DNA of 64,000 bases from the NCBI RefSeq assembly GCF_031323975.1, contig NZ_JAVIWS010000001.1:3968001-4032000 (forward strand). Reading direction: 5' to 3'. The DNA is from Escherichia ruysiae. Lineage in GTDB: Bacteria; Pseudomonadota; Gammaproteobacteria; Enterobacterales; Enterobacteriaceae. Of this stretch, positions 20,732 to 31,249 are shown in pieces. The notes under the pieces are model-generated. The model searched no databases. It was given only the letters and a program-made list of their open reading frames with translations, and was not told the DNA's origin. Within the stretch, counting starts at the first letter, position 1. Every line of letters starts with the position of its first letter. The translations under genes and the position numbers were made by a program.

Positions 20732-21295
20732 ATGTCCTTGATTAACACCAAAATTAAACCTTTTAAAAACCAGGCATTCAAAAACGGCGAATTCATTGAA
20801 ATCACCGAAAAAGATACCGAAGGCCGCTGGAGCGTCTTCTTCTTCTACCCGGCTGACTTTACTTTCGTATGCCCGACCGAACTGGGCGACGTTGCTGACC
20901 ACTACGAAGAACTGCAGAAACTGGGCGTAGACGTATACGCAGTATCTACCGATACTCACTTCACCCACAAAGCATGGCACAGCAGCTCTGAAACCATCGC
21001 TAAAATCAAATATGCGATGATCGGCGACCCGACTGGCGCCCTGACCCGTAACTTCGACAACATGCGTGAAGACGAAGGTCTGGCTGACCGTGCTACCTTC
21101 GTTGTTGACCCGCAGGGTATCATCCAGGCTATCGAAGTTACCGCTGAAGGCATTGGCCGTGACGCGTCTGACCTGCTGCGTAAAATCAAAGCAGCACAGT
21201 ACGTGGCTTCTCACCCAGGTGAAGTTTGCCCGGCTAAATGGAAAGAAGGTGAAGCAACTCTGGCTCCGTCCCTGGACCTGGTTGGTAAAATCTAA
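20732..21295 (+). CDS. ahpC: AhpC, alkyl hydroperoxide reductase peroxiredoxin
   Basis: Two-cysteine peroxiredoxin that reduces H2O2 and organic peroxides and forms a decamer of dimers. 187 residues; peroxidatic C47 in FTFVCPTE and resolving C166 in GEVCPAKW. Its partner AhpF regenerates it. Codon use is strongly biased (CTG, GAA, AAA, ACC), as expected for a very abundant protein. Separated from ahpF by a 244-bp gap with a long inverted repeat. Confidence 0.98.
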   Translation: MSLINTKIKPFKNQAFKNGEFIEITEKDTEGRWSVFFFYPADFTFVCPTELGDVADHYEELQKLGVDVYAVSTDTHFTHKAWHSSSETIAKIKYAMIGDPTGALTRNFDNMREDEGLADRATFVVDPQGIIQAIEVTAEGIGRDASDLLRKIKAAQYVASHPGEVCPAKWKEGEATLAPSLDLVGKI

Positions 21296-21308
21296 ATTTC
21301 CTTCGTCT

Positions 21309-21407
21309 TTCACGCCATAGCGGCGTTGGCGTCGCCCGCTCACCCCGGTCACTTACTTGTGTAAGCTTCCGGGGATTCACAGGCTAGCCGCCTTGCTCTG
21401 GCGTGAA
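21309..21407. repeat. Long inverted-repeat element in ahpC-ahpF gap
   Basis: Outer arms TTCACGCC (21309-21316) and GGCGTGAA (21400-21407), CGGCG/CGCCG blocks within, and central arms ACCCCGGTCACTTAC / GTAAGCTTCCGGGGAT give a roughly 100-bp hairpin. It looks like one of the dispersed E. coli intergenic repeats (RSA-like; name from memory). Placed between two co-transcribed genes, it could lower ahpF relative to ahpC. Confidence 0.65.
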
Positions 21408-21433
21408 ATACTTTGGAAATTCACCTAATTCTT

Positions 21434-21458
21434 CGGGTGCTGCGGCACCCGATTTTCT
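21434..21458 (+). terminator. Weak terminator-like hairpin between ahpC and ahpF
   Basis: CGGGTGC-TGCG-GCACCCG followed by ATTTTCTT. The U-tract is interrupted, so partial termination is more likely than full; this fits ahpC being made in excess over ahpF. Confidence 0.45.
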
Positions 21459-21539
21459 TCCCCGCACCATGATGCAAGCTGCATCCAGGTAGCCGATGAG
21501 GCCGCTTGCATGATGATGTTTAAAGCCCAGGAGATAAAC

Positions 21540-23105
21540 ATGCTCGACACAAATATGAAAACTCAACTCAAGGCTTACCTTGAGAAATTGACAAAGCCTG
21601 TTGAGTTAATTGCCACGCTGGATGACAGCGCAAAATCGGCAGAAATCAAGGAACTGTTGGCTGAAATCGCTGAACTGTCAGACAAAGTCACCTTTAAAGA
21701 AGATAACAGCTTGCCGGTGCGTAAGCCGTCATTTCTGATCACCAATCCAGGTTCCAACCAGGGGCCGCGCTTTGCAGGTTCCCCGCTGGGTCACGAGTTT
21801 ACCTCGCTGGTACTGGCGCTGTTGTGGACCGGCGGTCATCCGTCGAAAGAAGCACAATCTTTGCTGGAGCAGATTCGCCATATCGACGGTGATTTTGAAT
21901 TTGAAACTTATTATTCGCTCTCCTGCCATAATTGCCCGGACGTGGTGCAGGCGCTGAACCTGATGAGCGTACTGAACCCGCGCATTAAGCACACGGCGAT
22001 TGATGGCGGTACGTTCCAGAACGAAATTACCGATCGCAACGTGATGGGTGTTCCGGCTGTGTTCGTGAATGGTAAAGAGTTTGGTCAGGGTCGTATGACT
22101 ATTTCCGAAATCGTTGCCAAAATCGATACGGGTGCGGAAAAACGTGCGGCAGAAGAACTGAACAAACGTGATGCTTATGACGTATTAATCGTCGGTTCCG
22201 GCCCGGCAGGTGCAGCGGCGGCCATTTATTCCGCACGTAAAGGCATTCGTACCGGTCTGATGGGCGAACGTTTTGGCGGTCAGATCCTCGATACCGTCGA
22301 TATCGAAAACTACATCTCCGTACCGAAAACCGAAGGCCAGAAACTGGCTGGTGCGCTGAAAGTTCACGTTGATGAATACGATGTTGATGTAATCGACAGC
22401 CAGAGCGCGAGCAAACTGATTCCTGCGGCGGTTGAAGGCGGTCTGCATCAGATTGAAACGGCCTCCGGTGCGGTGCTGAAAGCACGCAGCATTATCGTGG
22501 CGACCGGCGCGAAATGGCGCAACATGAATGTACCAGGTGAAGATCAGTATCGCACTAAGGGCGTAACCTACTGCCCGCACTGCGATGGCCCGCTGTTTAA
22601 AGGCAAACGTGTGGCGGTGATTGGCGGCGGTAACTCCGGTGTGGAAGCGGCAATCGACCTGGCAGGTATTGTTGAACACGTAACCCTGCTTGAGTTTGCT
22701 CCGGAAATGAAGGCAGACCAGGTATTGCAGGACAAACTGCGCAGCCTGAAAAACGTCGATATCATTCTGAACGCGCAAACCACTGAAGTAAAAGGCGACG
22801 GCAGCAAAGTGACCGGCCTTGAATATCGCGACCGTGTTAGCGGCGATATTCACAACATCGAACTGGCCGGTATTTTCGTCCAGATCGGTCTGCTGCCGAA
22901 CACTAACTGGCTGGAAGGCGCAGTAGAACGTAACCGCATGGGTGAAATCATCATCGATGCGAAATGCGAAACCAACGTTAAAGGTGTGTTTGCTGCTGGT
23001 GACTGTACGACTGTTCCGTACAAGCAGATCATCATCGCCACTGGCGAAGGTGCCAAAGCCTCTCTGAGCGCCTTTGACTACCTGATTCGCACCAAAACTG
23101 CATAA
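21540..23105 (+). CDS. ahpF: AhpF, alkyl hydroperoxide reductase flavoprotein
   Basis: FAD-dependent NADH:peroxiredoxin reductase. 521 residues: N-terminal tandem thioredoxin folds (about 1-195) with the CHNC redox pair C129/C132, then a thioredoxin-reductase-like part with FAD motif [12 protein letters not shown], the CPHC pair (C345/C348) and NAD motif [15 protein letters not shown] at 21540 gives the K-12 start [10 protein letters not shown] and follows GGAGATA; the frame is open ten codons further upstream. Confidence 0.98.
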   Translation: MLDTNMKTQLKAYLEKLTKPVELIATLDDSAKSAEIKELLAEIAELSDKVTFKEDNSLPVRKPSFLITNPGSNQGPRFAGSPLGHEFTSLVLALLWTGGHPSKEAQSLLEQIRHIDGDFEFETYYSLSCHNCPDVVQALNLMSVLNPRIKHTAIDGGTFQNEITDRNVMGVPAVFVNGKEFGQGRMTISEIVAKIDTGAEKRAAEELNKRDAYDVLIVGSGPAGAAAAIYSARKGIRTGLMGERFGGQILDTVDIENYISVPKTEGQKLAGALKVHVDEYDVDVIDSQSASKLIPAAVEGGLHQIETASGAVLKARSIIVATGAKWRNMNVPGEDQYRTKGVTYCPHCDGPLFKGKRVAVIGGGNSGVEAAIDLAGIVEHVTLLEFAPEMKADQVLQDKLRSLKNVDIILNAQTTEVKGDGSKVTGLEYRDRVSGDIHNIELAGIFVQIGLLPNTNWLEGAVERNRMGEIIIDAKCETNVKGVFAAGDCTTVPYKQIIIATGEGAKASLSAFDYLIRTKTA

Positions 23106-23134
23106 GAAGAAGTAAGATTCACCTGCTATTGTTT

Positions 23135-23167
23135 AGCCGCCGGGGTCAAATCTGGCGGCTTTTTTTC
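23135..23167 (+). terminator. Rho-independent terminator of ahpCF
   Basis: AGCCGCC-N12-GGCGGCT followed by TTTTTT, 30 bases past the ahpF stop. Confidence 0.9.
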
Positions 23168-23172
23168 GTTAT

Positions 23173-23202
23173 AAAAAACCTGCCGGGATTGCTCCGGGCA
23201 GG
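23173..23202 (-). terminator. Rho-independent terminator of uspG
   Basis: On the minus strand CCTGCCCGG-AGCAAT-CCCGGCAGG followed by TTTTTT, 22 bases past the uspG stop. Back to back with the ahpCF terminator. Confidence 0.9.
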
Positions 23203-23224
23203 GCATCATAAATACGTTAATCTG

Positions 23225-23653
23225 TTAACGAACGACTAATACAGGCAGGTTGGTGTGGCGGATCACACTGGAAGCATTAGATCCTAACAGATGAGTTGAA
23301 ATTGATGGATTACGTGAACCGATAACCACGACATCTGCATTCAGTTCTTTGGCTAACTCGTTCACCTCATCTCGCACGCTACCAAAACGTACATGAGTTT
23401 TGATACGGGAGGGATCAATATTGAAATGACCAACCATTGTCTGCAGGCGTTCTTCCGCCTCATGTTGCAAATGCTCTTCGAAACGACGCACATCGGCAGC
23501 AAAACGGTGCAGACTAAGGCTTGCGGCGCCAGGTAATACATGGAGTAAATGAATTACACCATCATCCTGGGCGAGAAATTCAGCATGACGAACGGCTTTG
23601 TCGCTTAATTCCATTTCAAATACGTCTACCGGCATAATGATTGTTTTGTACAT
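23225..23653 (-). CDS. uspG: UspG, universal stress protein
   Basis: 142-residue Usp-domain protein (UP12) of the cytoplasm, nucleotide-binding by family. The C-terminal G-x2-G-x9-G-S/T region reads [21 protein letters not shown], the ATP-binding signature of the UspFG branch. ATG at 23653 gives the K-12 start [10 protein letters not shown] and follows GGAGAGA; the open frame reaches 11 codons upstream. Between it and rnk, K-12 has ybdR, which is missing here. Confidence 0.96.
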   Translation of the reverse strand: MYKTIIMPVDVFEMELSDKAVRHAEFLAQDDGVIHLLHVLPGAASLSLHRFAADVRRFEEHLQHEAEERLQTMVGHFNIDPSRIKTHVRFGSVRDEVNELAKELNADVVVIGSRNPSISTHLLGSNASSVIRHTNLPVLVVR

Positions 23654-23776
23654 AAGCATTCTCTCCTTGCTGTTGCATGAATACATAACATCACATTATT
23701 GATTGCAGTTCTGTGATTTGCGACGTTGATTTTATATCTATTAAGTATTGATTGGTAAAATATATTCACATAAACA

Positions 23777-23866
23777 CTACCAGTGTTGCTCAAGGTATAG
23801 CACCGCGACAACAAGTATTGCCGCGATGAAAATATAAAATACTGTAATACCAAGAGCTTCACTCAT
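23777..23866 (-). CDS. Putative 29-residue single-pass membrane peptide
   Basis: Short frame ATG to TAG read on the minus strand. After MSEALG it has a continuous hydrophobic helix at about residues 7-24 and ends in LEQHW, with charge only near the ends (E3 and E26), the build of known E. coli small membrane proteins such as KdpF or YnhF. The upstream sequence GCGGACTCC before ATG is a weak ribosome-binding site. It lies 123 bases upstream of uspG on the same strand. I do not recognise it as a named gene and cannot tell whether it is translated. Confidence 0.5.
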   Translation of the reverse strand: MSEALGITVFYIFIAAILVVAVLYLEQHW

Positions 23867-24008
23867 AATGGAGTCCGCAGGTTGATAACCAGTTCAGATT
23901 AGAACGTAGCGGGGAAGAGCAAAATGATAAATCTGGTTGATATTTGAGCGGAAAGAGGATGCGAGTGCATCCTCTGGGCAAAGCGAGTTAACGCTTGTGC
24001 AGATGGGA

Positions 24009-24419
24009 TTAAAGCAGGTAGTCGCCAGCAGCTTCTGGCTGGTATTCGAGTTCCAGCACTTCAAGGTGGGTTGCAACGCCGCCCGGAAGTTCCCAGTGAA
24101 TGGAATCGCCAACGCGCAGTCCCAGCAGTGCGGCACCTACCGGAGCCATAACGGAAAGCTGAGTATTGCTGTCGGTCATTTTGGCCGGATACACCAGTGT
24201 GCGTACACGCACTTCGCCATCGCTAAGATTGCGGAATTTTACCCGGCTGTTCATCGTCACCACGTCGTGTGGCATCTCTTCTGGCCGACACATTTGGGCG
24301 CGATCCAACTCTGCGTTTAACGCGTCGGCGATTGGCAAACCGGCATAGGCGGGTTGCTCCAGCAGAATATCGATGCGTTCGGCATCCAGGTCGTTAATGA
24401 TGATAGTTGGTCTGGACAT
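24009..24419 (-). CDS. rnk: Rnk, nucleoside diphosphate kinase regulator
   Basis: 136-residue Gre-factor homologue: a short N-terminal coiled coil (about 1-45) and a GreA/GreB-like C-terminal domain (about 50-136; [17 protein letters not shown]). Family proteins bind RNA polymerase, but Rnk lacks the long acidic coiled-coil tip of true cleavage factors. Named for its effect on nucleoside diphosphate kinase in Pseudomonas. Single gene with terminators on both sides. Confidence 0.95.
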   Translation of the reverse strand: MSRPTIIINDLDAERIDILLEQPAYAGLPIADALNAELDRAQMCRPEEMPHDVVTMNSRVKFRNLSDGEVRVRTLVYPAKMTDSNTQLSVMAPVGAALLGLRVGDSIHWELPGGVATHLEVLELEYQPEAAGDYLL

Positions 24420-24466
24420 TTTTACTCCATGTCGTCGGTACTGCGAGTGTCGCAGATAAACATACC

Positions 24467-24502
24467 CAAAAGAAAACCCTCACCGTCAGGCGGCGAGGGT
24501 TT
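24467..24502 (-). terminator. Terminator between rna and rnk
   Basis: On the minus strand AAACCCTCGCCG-CCTGA-CGGTGAGGGTTT followed by TCTTTT. It lies downstream of rna and about 50 bases upstream of rnk on the same strand, so it should end the rna transcript. Confidence 0.75.
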
Positions 24503-24594
24503 AACTCATATGATGATACTGACTGTTGCTCACTCTTTGAAGTGATATACGTCACATTCAGGTAATTCCTCAATGCAGCGCATTATGTATATAT

Positions 24595-24653
24595 ATTAAT
24601 CATCATGTTTTACGTAAAACGCGCGACGACGTTTTACAGATCAGATGATTAAT
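24595..24653. other. Nested stem-loop overlapping the rna stop
   Basis: Outer perfect arms ATTAATCATC (24595-24604) and GATGATTAAT (24644-24653) enclose inner arms GTAAAACG (24614-24621) and CGTTTTAC (24630-24637). The outer right arm covers the rna stop codon. No U-run follows in either direction, so it is not a standard terminator; an mRNA 3'-end structure is the simplest reading. Confidence 0.55.
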
Positions 24654-25455
24654 AACCCACTTTATCAATCACAAAGGCTTTGCCACAGTTGCCAGGGTGT
24701 GGTTGTGGTAAGAATGAGTTTGCTGAGAGCGGTGCGTTGATGGCGTCAGCTTTTATCGAAATCTGGATTTCAGTCAAATACGCCGGGTTACCCTGGCACG
24801 TTAACTTGACCGCTTTGACGTTCTCTTTCCCCCAGCTTTTGGCAAAGGCCGCGTCAAAGTCACTGCGGCTTACGGTTTTACCGTAGTTATCCGCAAGGAA
24901 TTTTCCGGCTGTGCTCTCTTTAATTTCTTGATTCAGACGCACCATCGTGCCGAAATAAGCGTCCGGGTCAAAACCAAAACAGGCACCATGTTTCGCGTAT
25001 TCGTAACGTTCCAGACAGGAGCGTCCGCCAGCCCCTGGCATAACTTCACTCAGTTTAGCTGCGGTTTCCAGCGATAACCCGGTTTCCGGTGATGAACACA
25101 TCCGGCTGGCGCGAGCTTCCGGCAAGTTCGGGATTGGACGAGTGGCGCAGCCGAAGCGCATCCAGCGGCGTTCATCAACGCCACGCGCTGCGACTGATTT
25201 TGGCAACCCCGGCCACAGGCCATGTACGGTCAGAAAATCAGCTTTGTTGGTCGTTTCGGTTTGCAGGCGACATTCATCTCGTTCGTTACGATTTCGATCG
25301 TGTTGACTCTGGCAAAATCCTGTTTGCCAGGAGAGAGCCAGGACATAGCGGTCAAAATCGCCATACTGTTTTGCCTGCAACGCAGCGGCGTTGACAGAAG
25401 ATAAGGAGAGCAGAGAAGCCGTCAGTAAAGCGGCGTTACGCCAGAATGCTTTCAT
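24649..25455 (-). CDS. rna: RNase I, periplasmic T2-family ribonuclease
   Basis: Broad-specificity endoribonuclease of the periplasm that degrades RNA to 2',3'-cyclic and then 3' nucleotides. 268 residues: signal peptide about 1-23, then the two T2 active-site motifs, TVHGLWPGL with H78 and EYAKHGACFG with H156. Several cysteines fit periplasmic disulfides. The upstream ATG (25473) would add six residues before the signal peptide; ATG 25455 gives the known length. Confidence 0.96.
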   Translation of the reverse strand: MKAFWRNAALLTASLLSLSSVNAAALQAKQYGDFDRYVLALSWQTGFCQSQHDRNRNERDECRLQTETTNKADFLTVHGLWPGLPKSVAARGVDERRWMRFGCATRPIPNLPEARASRMCSSPETGLSLETAAKLSEVMPGAGGRSCLERYEYAKHGACFGFDPDAYFGTMVRLNQEIKESTAGKFLADNYGKTVSRSDFDAAFAKSWGKENVKAVKLTCQGNPAYLTEIQISIKADAINAPLSANSFLPQPHPGNCGKAFVIDKVGY

Positions 25456-25502
25456 AATGGGTGTGGAACTCATACATACACTGAATACTATCTATTAAAT
25501 CA

Positions 25503-25537
25503 TAAAAAAGCCCGCCAGGTGGGGGTACCTGGCGGGC
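25503..25537 (-). terminator. Strong terminator of the cit operon
   Basis: On the minus strand GCCCGCCAGGT-ACCCCC-ACCTGGCGGGC followed by TTTTTT, 31 bases past the citT stop. Confidence 0.92.
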
Positions 25538-25568
25538 GTGATGATTTATTCAGCGTTTGACGAACGTA

Positions 25569-27032
25569 TTAGTTCCACATGGCGAGAATCGGCCAGCCTA
25601 CCAGAAGCAGCATGGCAATATAAATCACCCCGAAGATAGCGCCAAGACGCCAGTAATCTTTCGATTTCACATAGCCACAGCCGTAAATAATCACCCCAGG
25701 ACCGGTTGCATACGGCGTCAGACAGCCCATGATACCGATAGACAGCACCAGCAGGATACACAGTTGTTCCATTGGTACGCCCGGAATCCCTTTACCGACG
25801 GCCAGAATGACTGGCAGCATAGTTGCGGTATGCGCAGACAGGCTGGCAAACAGGTAGTGTGCAAAGTAGAAGACCAGAACCAGTACAATCACTGTTGCGT
25901 GTGGTGAGAAACCTTCCAGGTGCGTACTCATGGTGCTGGCGAACCAGTCGATAAAGCCAGAACGGGTCAGGCCATTAGCCATGACAACCAGCGTTGCCAG
26001 GTTAACCAGCGTGTTCCATGCGCTGTTATAGCGGGTAATGTCTTTCCACGGCACAACGTGCAGCGCCAGCATCAGCGAAACTGCCAGCAGGCCAACCGCA
26101 GTGGCGTTAATCACTTCACTACCAAATACCCACAAACCTAAGCTGAGCAGAACAAGACCAATCAGCGTCCACTCTCTGCGAGTCAGGCGCCCCATAGTTT
26201 TCAGCTCGTCGCCTGCCCAGGTTGCCACTTCTTCACTATGAGTGACTTCCGGTTTGTACAGCACGTAGGAAAGCCACGGTGCAATGATAAGTAAGATAAC
26301 CCCAACAGGCAGGAAGCAGAGGAACCACTGCAACCAGCTAATCTGGATACCGGCAATTTTGCTGACGAACTCCAGACCCAGCACGTTCGGTGCCGCACCG
26401 GTGACAAACATGGAGGAACTCAGACTGGTACTGATGACCATCATCCACATTAAATAGCCGCCAATACGACGCGCGGACGGATCGTTCGGGAATGATTTAA
26501 ACAGCGGCGGCAGGTTTTTAATGACCGGGAAAACCGTACCCCCGGTACGTGCGGTGTTAGACGGTGTAAACGGAGCCAGCAGAATGTCGATAATGACAAT
26601 TGCATAACCCAACGTCAGCGTGCGTTTGCCCATGAATTTCACCAGGAAAAGGGCAATACGACGGCCTAATCCGGAAACTTCATACCCTAATGCAAAGATA
26701 AATGCGCCAAATACCAGCCAGACAGTGGTACTGGAAAAGCCAGCCAGTCCCCATTTCAGTGCCTGTTTTTGGGCATTAAAAGCGGGGTCAGCTAATTCTT
26801 TGGCGTCAAAGAGCAGGTAATTACTGCCAATAACGCAAATAGTCACTGCAATAAAACTGATCGCCGTTGCCGGAATTGGCTCGAGGATCATGCCGACAAT
26901 CATTGCCACAAACACGGCGAAGTAATGCCATGCCTGCGGCGGCATACCGTCGGGTACAGGGATAAGAAACATGACGCCCATCACCACCAGTGGGGCCAAT
27001 AATTTCCATATCTTATCTTTTGCTAAAGACAT
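25569..27032 (-). CDS. citT: CitT, citrate:succinate antiporter
   Basis: Inner-membrane carrier of the divalent anion/Na+ symporter (DASS) family that brings in citrate in exchange for succinate during anaerobic growth. 487 residues with about 12 helices; the family stretches TPSNTARTGGTVFP and TGAAPNVLG are visible. It closes the citCDEFXG-T operon, 50 bases after citG. In E. coli this supports citrate fermentation with a co-substrate, as no oxaloacetate decarboxylase is encoded here. Confidence 0.97.
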   Translation of the reverse strand: MSLAKDKIWKLLAPLVVMGVMFLIPVPDGMPPQAWHYFAVFVAMIVGMILEPIPATAISFIAVTICVIGSNYLLFDAKELADPAFNAQKQALKWGLAGFSSTTVWLVFGAFIFALGYEVSGLGRRIALFLVKFMGKRTLTLGYAIVIIDILLAPFTPSNTARTGGTVFPVIKNLPPLFKSFPNDPSARRIGGYLMWMMVISTSLSSSMFVTGAAPNVLGLEFVSKIAGIQISWLQWFLCFLPVGVILLIIAPWLSYVLYKPEVTHSEEVATWAGDELKTMGRLTRREWTLIGLVLLSLGLWVFGSEVINATAVGLLAVSLMLALHVVPWKDITRYNSAWNTLVNLATLVVMANGLTRSGFIDWFASTMSTHLEGFSPHATVIVLVLVFYFAHYLFASLSAHTATMLPVILAVGKGIPGVPMEQLCILLVLSIGIMGCLTPYATGPGVIIYGCGYVKSKDYWRLGAIFGVIYIAMLLLVGWPILAMWN

Positions 27033-27082
27033 ACGGGTTCTCCGAAAATTAATATTTCCAAATTTATCAAGTGCTTAAATTA

Positions 27083-28487
<1,405 letters not shown>

Positions 28488-28490
28488 GGC

Positions 28491-30023
28491 TTATTCCTTC
28501 ACCTGATGTACAACATCAATCACTGAGCCATCGCGGTAACGCACGACGGCAACGACGCGGTCGGTGAATTCAATCGGCTGTGGTTCACCGGTCAACAGAC
28601 GCGCACGTTCGCGCAGCCACTCAATGGAAACCACTTTAATGCCCGCTTCCTGCAGACGTTCTGCCAGTTCAGGACGTGCCGGGTTAACAGCGATACCGTG
28701 GTCGGTAACCAGGATATCGACGCTGGAACCCGGGGTGATGCAGGTCAGCACGTTATCCACCAGAGTCGGAATACGACCGCGTACCAGCGGTGCGACGATG
28801 ATGGAAAGGGCGGATGCAATCGCGGTATCGCAGTGACCGCCGGAAGCGCCACGCAGTACGCCGTCAGAGCCAGTCAGCACGTTGACGTTGAACTGGGTGT
28901 CAATTTCCAGCGCGCTCAGTACCACCACGTCGAGACGATCAACCGATGCACCTTTCGAACCCCAGTTGGCGTACTGGTTGGCGCTGATTTCGATATGATT
29001 CGGGTTACGAGCCAGCGATTGCGCAGCGTGGCTGTCAAAGCTCTGCACATCCAGCAGTTTGCGGATCAGCCCTTTTTCGTGCAGATCAACCATCGTTGCG
29101 GTAATGCCGCCGAGGGCGAAGTCGGCGCGAATATCGCGGCTACGCATTTTGTCTTCCAGAAAACGGGTTACCGCAAGCGAAGCGCCGCCGGTGCCTGTCT
29201 GCATGGAAAAACCTTCTTTGAAGTAGCCAGAGTTGACAATCACATCTGCTGCGCTGCGGGCAATCAGCAGTTCGCGCGGGTTAGTGGTCATACGGGTCGC
29301 GCCTGCGCCGATTTTTGCGGCATCGCCAACGCGATCAACTTTGACGATCAGATCAACCTGATCCTGTTCAATACTGGCCGGGTTATGCGGATAAGGCAGC
29401 AGTTCCTCGGTGAGCATGACTACTTGTTTCGCATTGTCGGCATCGACCATCGCATAGCCGAGGGAGCCGCAGCAGGCTTTACCGGTGTAACCGTTGGCAT
29501 TACCGAATTCATCACAGGACGGGACGCCGAGAAAAGCAACGTCGATATTCAGTTCACCGCTCTGTACCAGATGTACACGACCGCCGTGAGAGTGGATTTG
29601 TACCGGTTCAGCCAGCAGGCCACGGGAGATTTCTTCCGCCAGTGGGCCGCGCAGACCAGAGGTATAAATGCGGGTGACCACACCCTGACGAATATGTTCT
29701 ACCAGCGGTGCATGGCAGTCGCTCAAAGAGCTGGACGCCAGTGTCAGGTTTTTAAAGCCCATCTTCGCGATGACGTCCATCACCATATTGACGGTCAGGT
29801 CACCGCCACGGAAAGCGTGGTGGAAGGAGACGGTCATGCCGTCCTTTAAACCAGAACGACGAATAGCGTCTTCCAGGTTGGCGCACAGTTTGCGATCGCG
29901 CGCTTTTTCAGCCTGGTAGGTTTGCTTTGGCGAGTTCTGGAAAGCGGCAAGATCGCATTCAGCGCGACGATTCCAGGCCGCTACCCGTTCTTGTCGTTGA
30001 GATTGTTCAATTTTCTGCGTCAT
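28491..30023 (-). CDS. citF: CitF, citrate lyase alpha subunit
   Basis: Citrate:acetyl-ACP transferase subunit of citrate lyase. 510 residues of the CoA-transferase-like family (FHHAFRGGDLTVN, IHSHGGRVHLVQSGEL). The frame is open 28 codons upstream, but ATG at 30023 gives the K-12 length and start MTQKIEQSQR. Ten bases after citE. Forms the lyase with CitD and CitE. Confidence 0.96.
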   Translation of the reverse strand: MTQKIEQSQRQERVAAWNRRAECDLAAFQNSPKQTYQAEKARDRKLCANLEDAIRRSGLKDGMTVSFHHAFRGGDLTVNMVMDVIAKMGFKNLTLASSSLSDCHAPLVEHIRQGVVTRIYTSGLRGPLAEEISRGLLAEPVQIHSHGGRVHLVQSGELNIDVAFLGVPSCDEFGNANGYTGKACCGSLGYAMVDADNAKQVVMLTEELLPYPHNPASIEQDQVDLIVKVDRVGDAAKIGAGATRMTTNPRELLIARSAADVIVNSGYFKEGFSMQTGTGGASLAVTRFLEDKMRSRDIRADFALGGITATMVDLHEKGLIRKLLDVQSFDSHAAQSLARNPNHIEISANQYANWGSKGASVDRLDVVVLSALEIDTQFNVNVLTGSDGVLRGASGGHCDTAIASALSIIVAPLVRGRIPTLVDNVLTCITPGSSVDILVTDHGIAVNPARPELAERLQEAGIKVVSIEWLRERARLLTGEPQPIEFTDRVVAVVRYRDGSVIDVVHQVKE

Positions 30024-30033
30024 TTTGATTGCC

Positions 30034-30942
30034 TTATTCTTCGCGGATGCCGGAAAGTTCTGCGCGGGAGAGCACCAGACGGGCACGATCGATAACCGGA
30101 CCGTCAACCATCTTGCCGTTCAGGGAAACCACACCGAGGCCTTCGCGAGCGGCGGCTTCAGCGGCTTCTACGACGCGGCGTGCGTGATCCACTTCTTTCT
30201 GGGTTGGTGCGTAGAGGTTGTGGAGCAGATCAATCTGACGCGGGTTGATCAGCGATTTGCCGTCAAAGCCCAGCTGTTTGATGTGTGCGGCTTCTTGCAG
30301 GAATCCGGCTTCGTTGTTGGCGTCGGAATAGACGGTATCGAACGCCTGGATACCGGCAGAGCGCGCGGCTTGCAAAATGGAGCAGCGAGCGAACAGCAGT
30401 TCTGTACCTTCCGGTGAGCGTTCAGTGCGCAGGTTACGCACGTAGTCTTCCGCGCCCAGCGCGATACCGATTAAACGTTCAGATGCGTGAGCGATTTCTA
30501 CCGCGCGGGTAATACCCAGCGGAGATTCAATTGCCGCCAGCAAACCGGTGCTGCCCGGTTCGCGTCCGCAGGCTTTTTCAATACGCAGGATCTCTTTTTC
30601 GATATCCAGCACATCCTGAGCGGTATCAGTTTTCGGCAGACGCACAACGTCTGCACCACCGCGAACGACAGCTTCCAGGTCGTTAACACCCCATTCGGAA
30701 TCCAGCGCGTTTACACGCACAATGGTTTCAATGTCGCGATACAGAGGATGTTGCAGTGCGTGGTAGACCATGCGGCGAGCGGTGTCTTTTTCACGCAGCG
30801 CCACGGAGTCTTCGAGGTCAAACATCAAGGCATCAGCCGGGTAGATGAAAGAGTTGCTGACCATCGCGGCATTAGCGCCAGGCACAAACAACATGCTGCG
30901 GCGGGTGCGGGTTTTACGTTGTTGCAGCGAAGCGGAAATCAT
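30034..30942 (-). CDS. citE: CitE, citryl-ACP lyase beta subunit
   Basis: Cleaves citryl-ACP to acetyl-ACP and oxaloacetate. 302 residues of the HpcH/HpaI aldolase-like family; [13 protein letters not shown] near the N-terminus, the metal-site segment [10 protein letters not shown] and [12 protein letters not shown] near the end are diagnostic. The 26 upstream in-frame codons lie inside citD and are rejected: the true start overlaps citD by 4 nt. Confidence 0.97.
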
Positions 30943-31235
30943 TGGCAATCCTCCCATGGCAGAGCCGGGATACCGCTGGCGCGCGCCAGCAGGGCTTCCA
31001 GTCGTGCACGTAAAATGCAATCCAGTGCGCCTTTGTCATCGACATTCAGCTGTACGCCGCGCACGTTATAGCGGGCGAGAACGTCCAGGATGGTGGTGCG
31101 AATCGCATCACCAAACTGTTTCTCAACGCTGCTGTTGATTTGCAGGTCGATATCCTGCGTATCGAGCGGGGCGATGCGTATCATCACATCCCCAGACTCA
31201 AGGGTGCCTGCAACGGCGGGCTGGTTTATTTTCAT
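30939..31235 (-). CDS. citD: CitD, citrate lyase acyl carrier protein (gamma subunit)
   Basis: 98-residue carrier subunit that holds the phosphoribosyl-dephospho-CoA prosthetic group on S14, seen in [11 protein letters not shown]. In the lyase it shuttles acetyl and citryl groups between CitF and CitE. 14 bases after citC. Confidence 0.97.
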
Positions 31236-31249
31236 TTTTCACCTGTTTC

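Noticed and set aside
28698..29849. 383-codon open frame on the plus strand
   Set aside because: Antisense to citF throughout; citF is a clear family match with good codon use, and the antisense product has no recognisable domain.
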